Below the pieces are notes generated by a model, which ran no database searches, had not been told where the DNA came from, and saw nothing but the letters and a program-made list of their open reading frames with translations. Shown here piece by piece: positions 62,606-64,000 of a DNA stretch of 64,000 bases (the first letter of the stretch is position 1; each line of letters opens with the position of its first letter). This DNA comes from a virus, in IMG/VR virus record IMGVR_UViG_3300027759_000072, positions 16,415-80,414 of that record. The stretch is one strand, 5' to 3'. Both the position numbers and the translations under genes were made by a program.

Positions 62606-63183
62606 TGCCAGATATTGATATTGATTTTGCAGATAGAACGTTAGCACTTGAAAAATTTAAGCACGTTGTCGCATCTATTGATGATAATGGAACTTTTAAA
62701 AAACATAATACTGGAATATATTGTACGTCTATGCCGTACAATCCAATTACTGGACTAAGTACAATAGATTACAAACAAGCAGAAGATAGAGGTTACTTTA
62801 AAATAGATTTCTTAAACGTGGGAGTCTATGAAGGTATGAAAGACAGAAAACATTTACTACAACTAATGGAGACTGAACCACTATGGGATTTACTGTTACA
62901 GGACGATTTCGTGAACTTGCTGTTCCATGTGAATGGGCATGGGTCTATTCTAAGGCAAATGGCACCAAAGTCTATAGAAGAATTGGCCGCAGTACTAGCG
63001 ATGATAAGACCAGCCAAACGTTATCTGATTGGGAAAGAATGGACTACGGTGATGACAGAAGTGTGGACGAAACCCGAAAATGACGAGTACTACTTTAAAA
63101 AAGCACATGCCATTGCTTATGCACATGTAGTAGTGGTGCAGATGAACTTAATTTGCGAAGGTATCAGTTACGGTTACAGTTAA
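62605..63183 (+). CDS. Miniature C-family (DnaE/PolC-like) DNA polymerase motif protein, 192 aa
   Basis: Carries the ordered landmarks of bacterial Pol III alpha: PDIDIDFADR at residues 2-11 (first catalytic pair, Asp5/Asp7; E. coli PDFDVDF), KKHNTGIY (~32-39; DnaE R..H..G), a GYFKIDFLNVGV stretch with Asp68 (third catalytic Asp; DnaE KFDFLGL), KSIEELAAVLAMIRPAKRYL (~122-141; DnaE EDI.A..AL.RPG), and FKKAHAIAYAHVVVVQMNL (~163-181; DnaE F.KSHA.AYA). It is about one sixth of DnaE length: PHP, thumb, beta-binding and OB domains are missing. Full catalytic ability is doubtful. Last gene of a coupled operon; its stop overlaps the convergent gene's stop. Confidence 0.7.
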   Translation: MPDIDIDFADRTLALEKFKHVVASIDDNGTFKKHNTGIYCTSMPYNPITGLSTIDYKQAEDRGYFKIDFLNVGVYEGMKDRKHLLQLMETEPLWDLLLQDDFVNLLFHVNGHGSILRQMAPKSIEELAAVLAMIRPAKRYLIGKEWTTVMTEVWTKPENDEYYFKKAHAIAYAHVVVVQMNLICEGISYGYS

Positions 63184-63554
63184 CGAGTTCTACGTACTAG
63201 CTGTACTGATTTACGTTTTACACGTTTTAGGGTTAAATTCATTAGGTTAACAACCGGCCCTAAAATAACACGCACATCTTTACTGTTAAATGTTTTAACA
63301 GCGTAGTGGAATGGTTGAATTTGTTCTCTACAAAAAATATTAATTGGAAATTGACGGTTTGATTCCCACCACCAAGTTTCGCCTACTTCTAAAAATATTG
63401 TGCGTTCTTCAGGAGTGCGTATAGCATTGAGATCATAGAAACTAGTTACAAACTGGTCTTGATTGATTATAATGCCCACGTATTCGTTTTCACCGTAATT
63501 TAACACGCTGATAAAGGGTAGATTTTGTTCTATGTTGTCTCTTAGTTTTGCCAT
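63180..63554 (-). CDS. Conserved hypothetical protein, 124 aa
   Basis: Start set at ATG 63554 (MAKLRDNIEQNLPFISVLNY); an upstream ATG at 63611 lies within the divergent structural gene. Blocks YVGIIINQDQFVTSFYDLNA, FLEVGETWWWESNRQFPINI, VRVILGPVVNLMNLTLKR recall a widely shared unassigned protein of aquatic T4-like phages (the ETWWWESNR motif is distinctive). Basic C-terminus. Its start codon lies inside the plus-strand late octamer of the next gene. Confidence 0.72.
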   Translation of the reverse strand: MAKLRDNIEQNLPFISVLNYGENEYVGIIINQDQFVTSFYDLNAIRTPEERTIFLEVGETWWWESNRQFPINIFCREQIQPFHYAVKTFNSKDVRVILGPVVNLMNLTLKRVKRKSVQLVRRTR

Positions 63555-63559
63555 AAATA
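63552..63559 (+). promoter_or_regulatory. Candidate late promoter
   Basis: CATAAATA, 21 nt before the ATG at 63581, with AAAGG between. The same bases contain the reverse-complement start codon of the minus-strand gene. Confidence 0.6.
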
Positions 63560-63580
63560 TAGTATTAAAGGTCCTGCCAG

Positions 63581-64000
63581 ATGCAAAAAATTTCAAGTTA
63601 TTTATACCCAAATAGGATTGAACTATTAGCCGATCTGGCTGGCTTTACTACGGAGTATACAAACGTGTATCAGAGAAATCTAAAAATATATAATGGTATA
63701 GATAATGTCGTTGAGTTTGACATTAAGAATGCCGATCAAAAGCGTATTGATTTATCAATACTATCTAATATAGAATTAAATGTTATGGACGCCAGTGGCA
63801 ATGCATTGCCTAATAGTCCATATCCTGTTACACCTATTCCTAGTATGAAAGGACTTGCTAAAGTTATTATACCGCAAGATGATCTTGCTGATCTAACAGA
63901 GCAATTCCTAGCATATAGTGTTACTGCTCTTAAAGACGGCAACGATACTATTCTGTATGCTGACAGCAGATTTGGTGCAGTTGGTAAAATTGAACTTGTT
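63581..64000 (+). CDS. Virion structural protein, N-terminal part (truncated by window edge)
   Basis: Open reading frame with no stop to the right edge (140 codons). Begins MQKISSYLYPNRIELLADLA, then GFTTEYTNVYQRNLKIYNGI and FDIKNADQKRIDLSILSNIE, an N-terminal type I associate with structural (tail/baseplate) proteins of T4-like cyanophages. AAAGG 10 nt before the ATG and a late octamer upstream support the start. Full length and C-terminal domains are outside the window. Confidence 0.75.
   Translation, partial: MQKISSYLYPNRIELLADLAGFTTEYTNVYQRNLKIYNGIDNVVEFDIKNADQKRIDLSILSNIELNVMDASGNALPNSPYPVTPIPSMKGLAKVIIPQDDLADLTEQFLAYSVTALKDGNDTILYADSRFGAVGKIELV

Noticed and set aside
1-64000. tRNA genes, integrase or repressor indicating a temperate phage
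   Set aside because: No cloverleaf-like stretch, integrase motif or lysogeny gene was recognised in the window by eye; a tRNAscan run would be decisive for tRNAs.

Overview
The window is part of the genome of a strictly lytic, T4-like contractile-tailed phage (myovirus). The evidence is a nearly complete T4-type tail, neck and packaging set (homologues of gp1, gp4, gp13, gp14, gp15, gp16, gp17, gp18, gp19), a recombination set (gp32, UvsX, a probable UvsY, UvsW), and T4-type late promoters (TATAAATA-like octamers) in front of structural genes. Gene content and the style of the fibre proteins (TDQDGNF blocks, [14 protein letters not shown]-termini, Cys/Gly-rich adhesin-like proteins, long gp14/gp15/gp18) resemble aquatic cyanophage/pelagiphage-type T4-like viruses. 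I see no photosynthesis genes, tRNAs, integrase or lysogeny genes, so the host cannot be named. The DNA is AT-rich by eye. Both window edges cut through genes.

Layout. 1-18960 (+): adhesion region with two giant modular fibre proteins, two small proteins, then three Cys/Gly-rich paralogues interleaved with two fibre-assembly-chaperone-like proteins. 18984-19009: bidirectional terminator. 19011-22752 (-): a three-gene surface-modification-like cassette (GT9-like, SGNH-like, carbamoyltransferase). 22847-32227 (+): two smaller structural proteins and a 2619-aa virion protein. 32224-36358 (-): gp14, gp15, a 2OG-Fe(II) oxygenase and a Nudix hydrolase. 36400-46864 (mostly +): gp13, dNMP kinase gp1, an antisense HNH-like gene, tail sheath gp18, tube gp19, a second tube-like protein, gp4, an oxygenase-like protein, gp16, and two proteins with T4 internal-protein-like N-termini. 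46923-53041 (+): gp17 and three probable internal virion proteins, two with peptidoglycan-binding domains. 53197-58710 (+): gp32, uvsX, a small acidic protein, uvsY, an unknown gene, uvsW. 58713-63183 (+): a tightly coupled run of small, mostly uncharacterised genes, including two 2OG-Fe(II) oxygenases and, last, a 192-aa protein carrying the catalytic motifs of bacterial replicative (C-family) DNA polymerase in order. 63180-64000: one antisense conserved gene and the start of another structural gene.

Regulation. Late genes carry NATAAATA-type octamers, several only 3-6 nt from the start codon. Early-type genes have sigma70-like promoters: TTGACC-N17-TATACT inside a nested inverted repeat before gp1, and TTGACT-N17-TATAAT before the unknown gene upstream of uvsW. 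Rho-independent terminators separate the modules. The most unusual items are the miniature Pol III alpha-like protein, the internal-protein targeting-sequence family with peptidoglycan-binding domains, the promoter/inverted-repeat structure at gp1, and the alternating Cys-rich adhesin/chaperone array.
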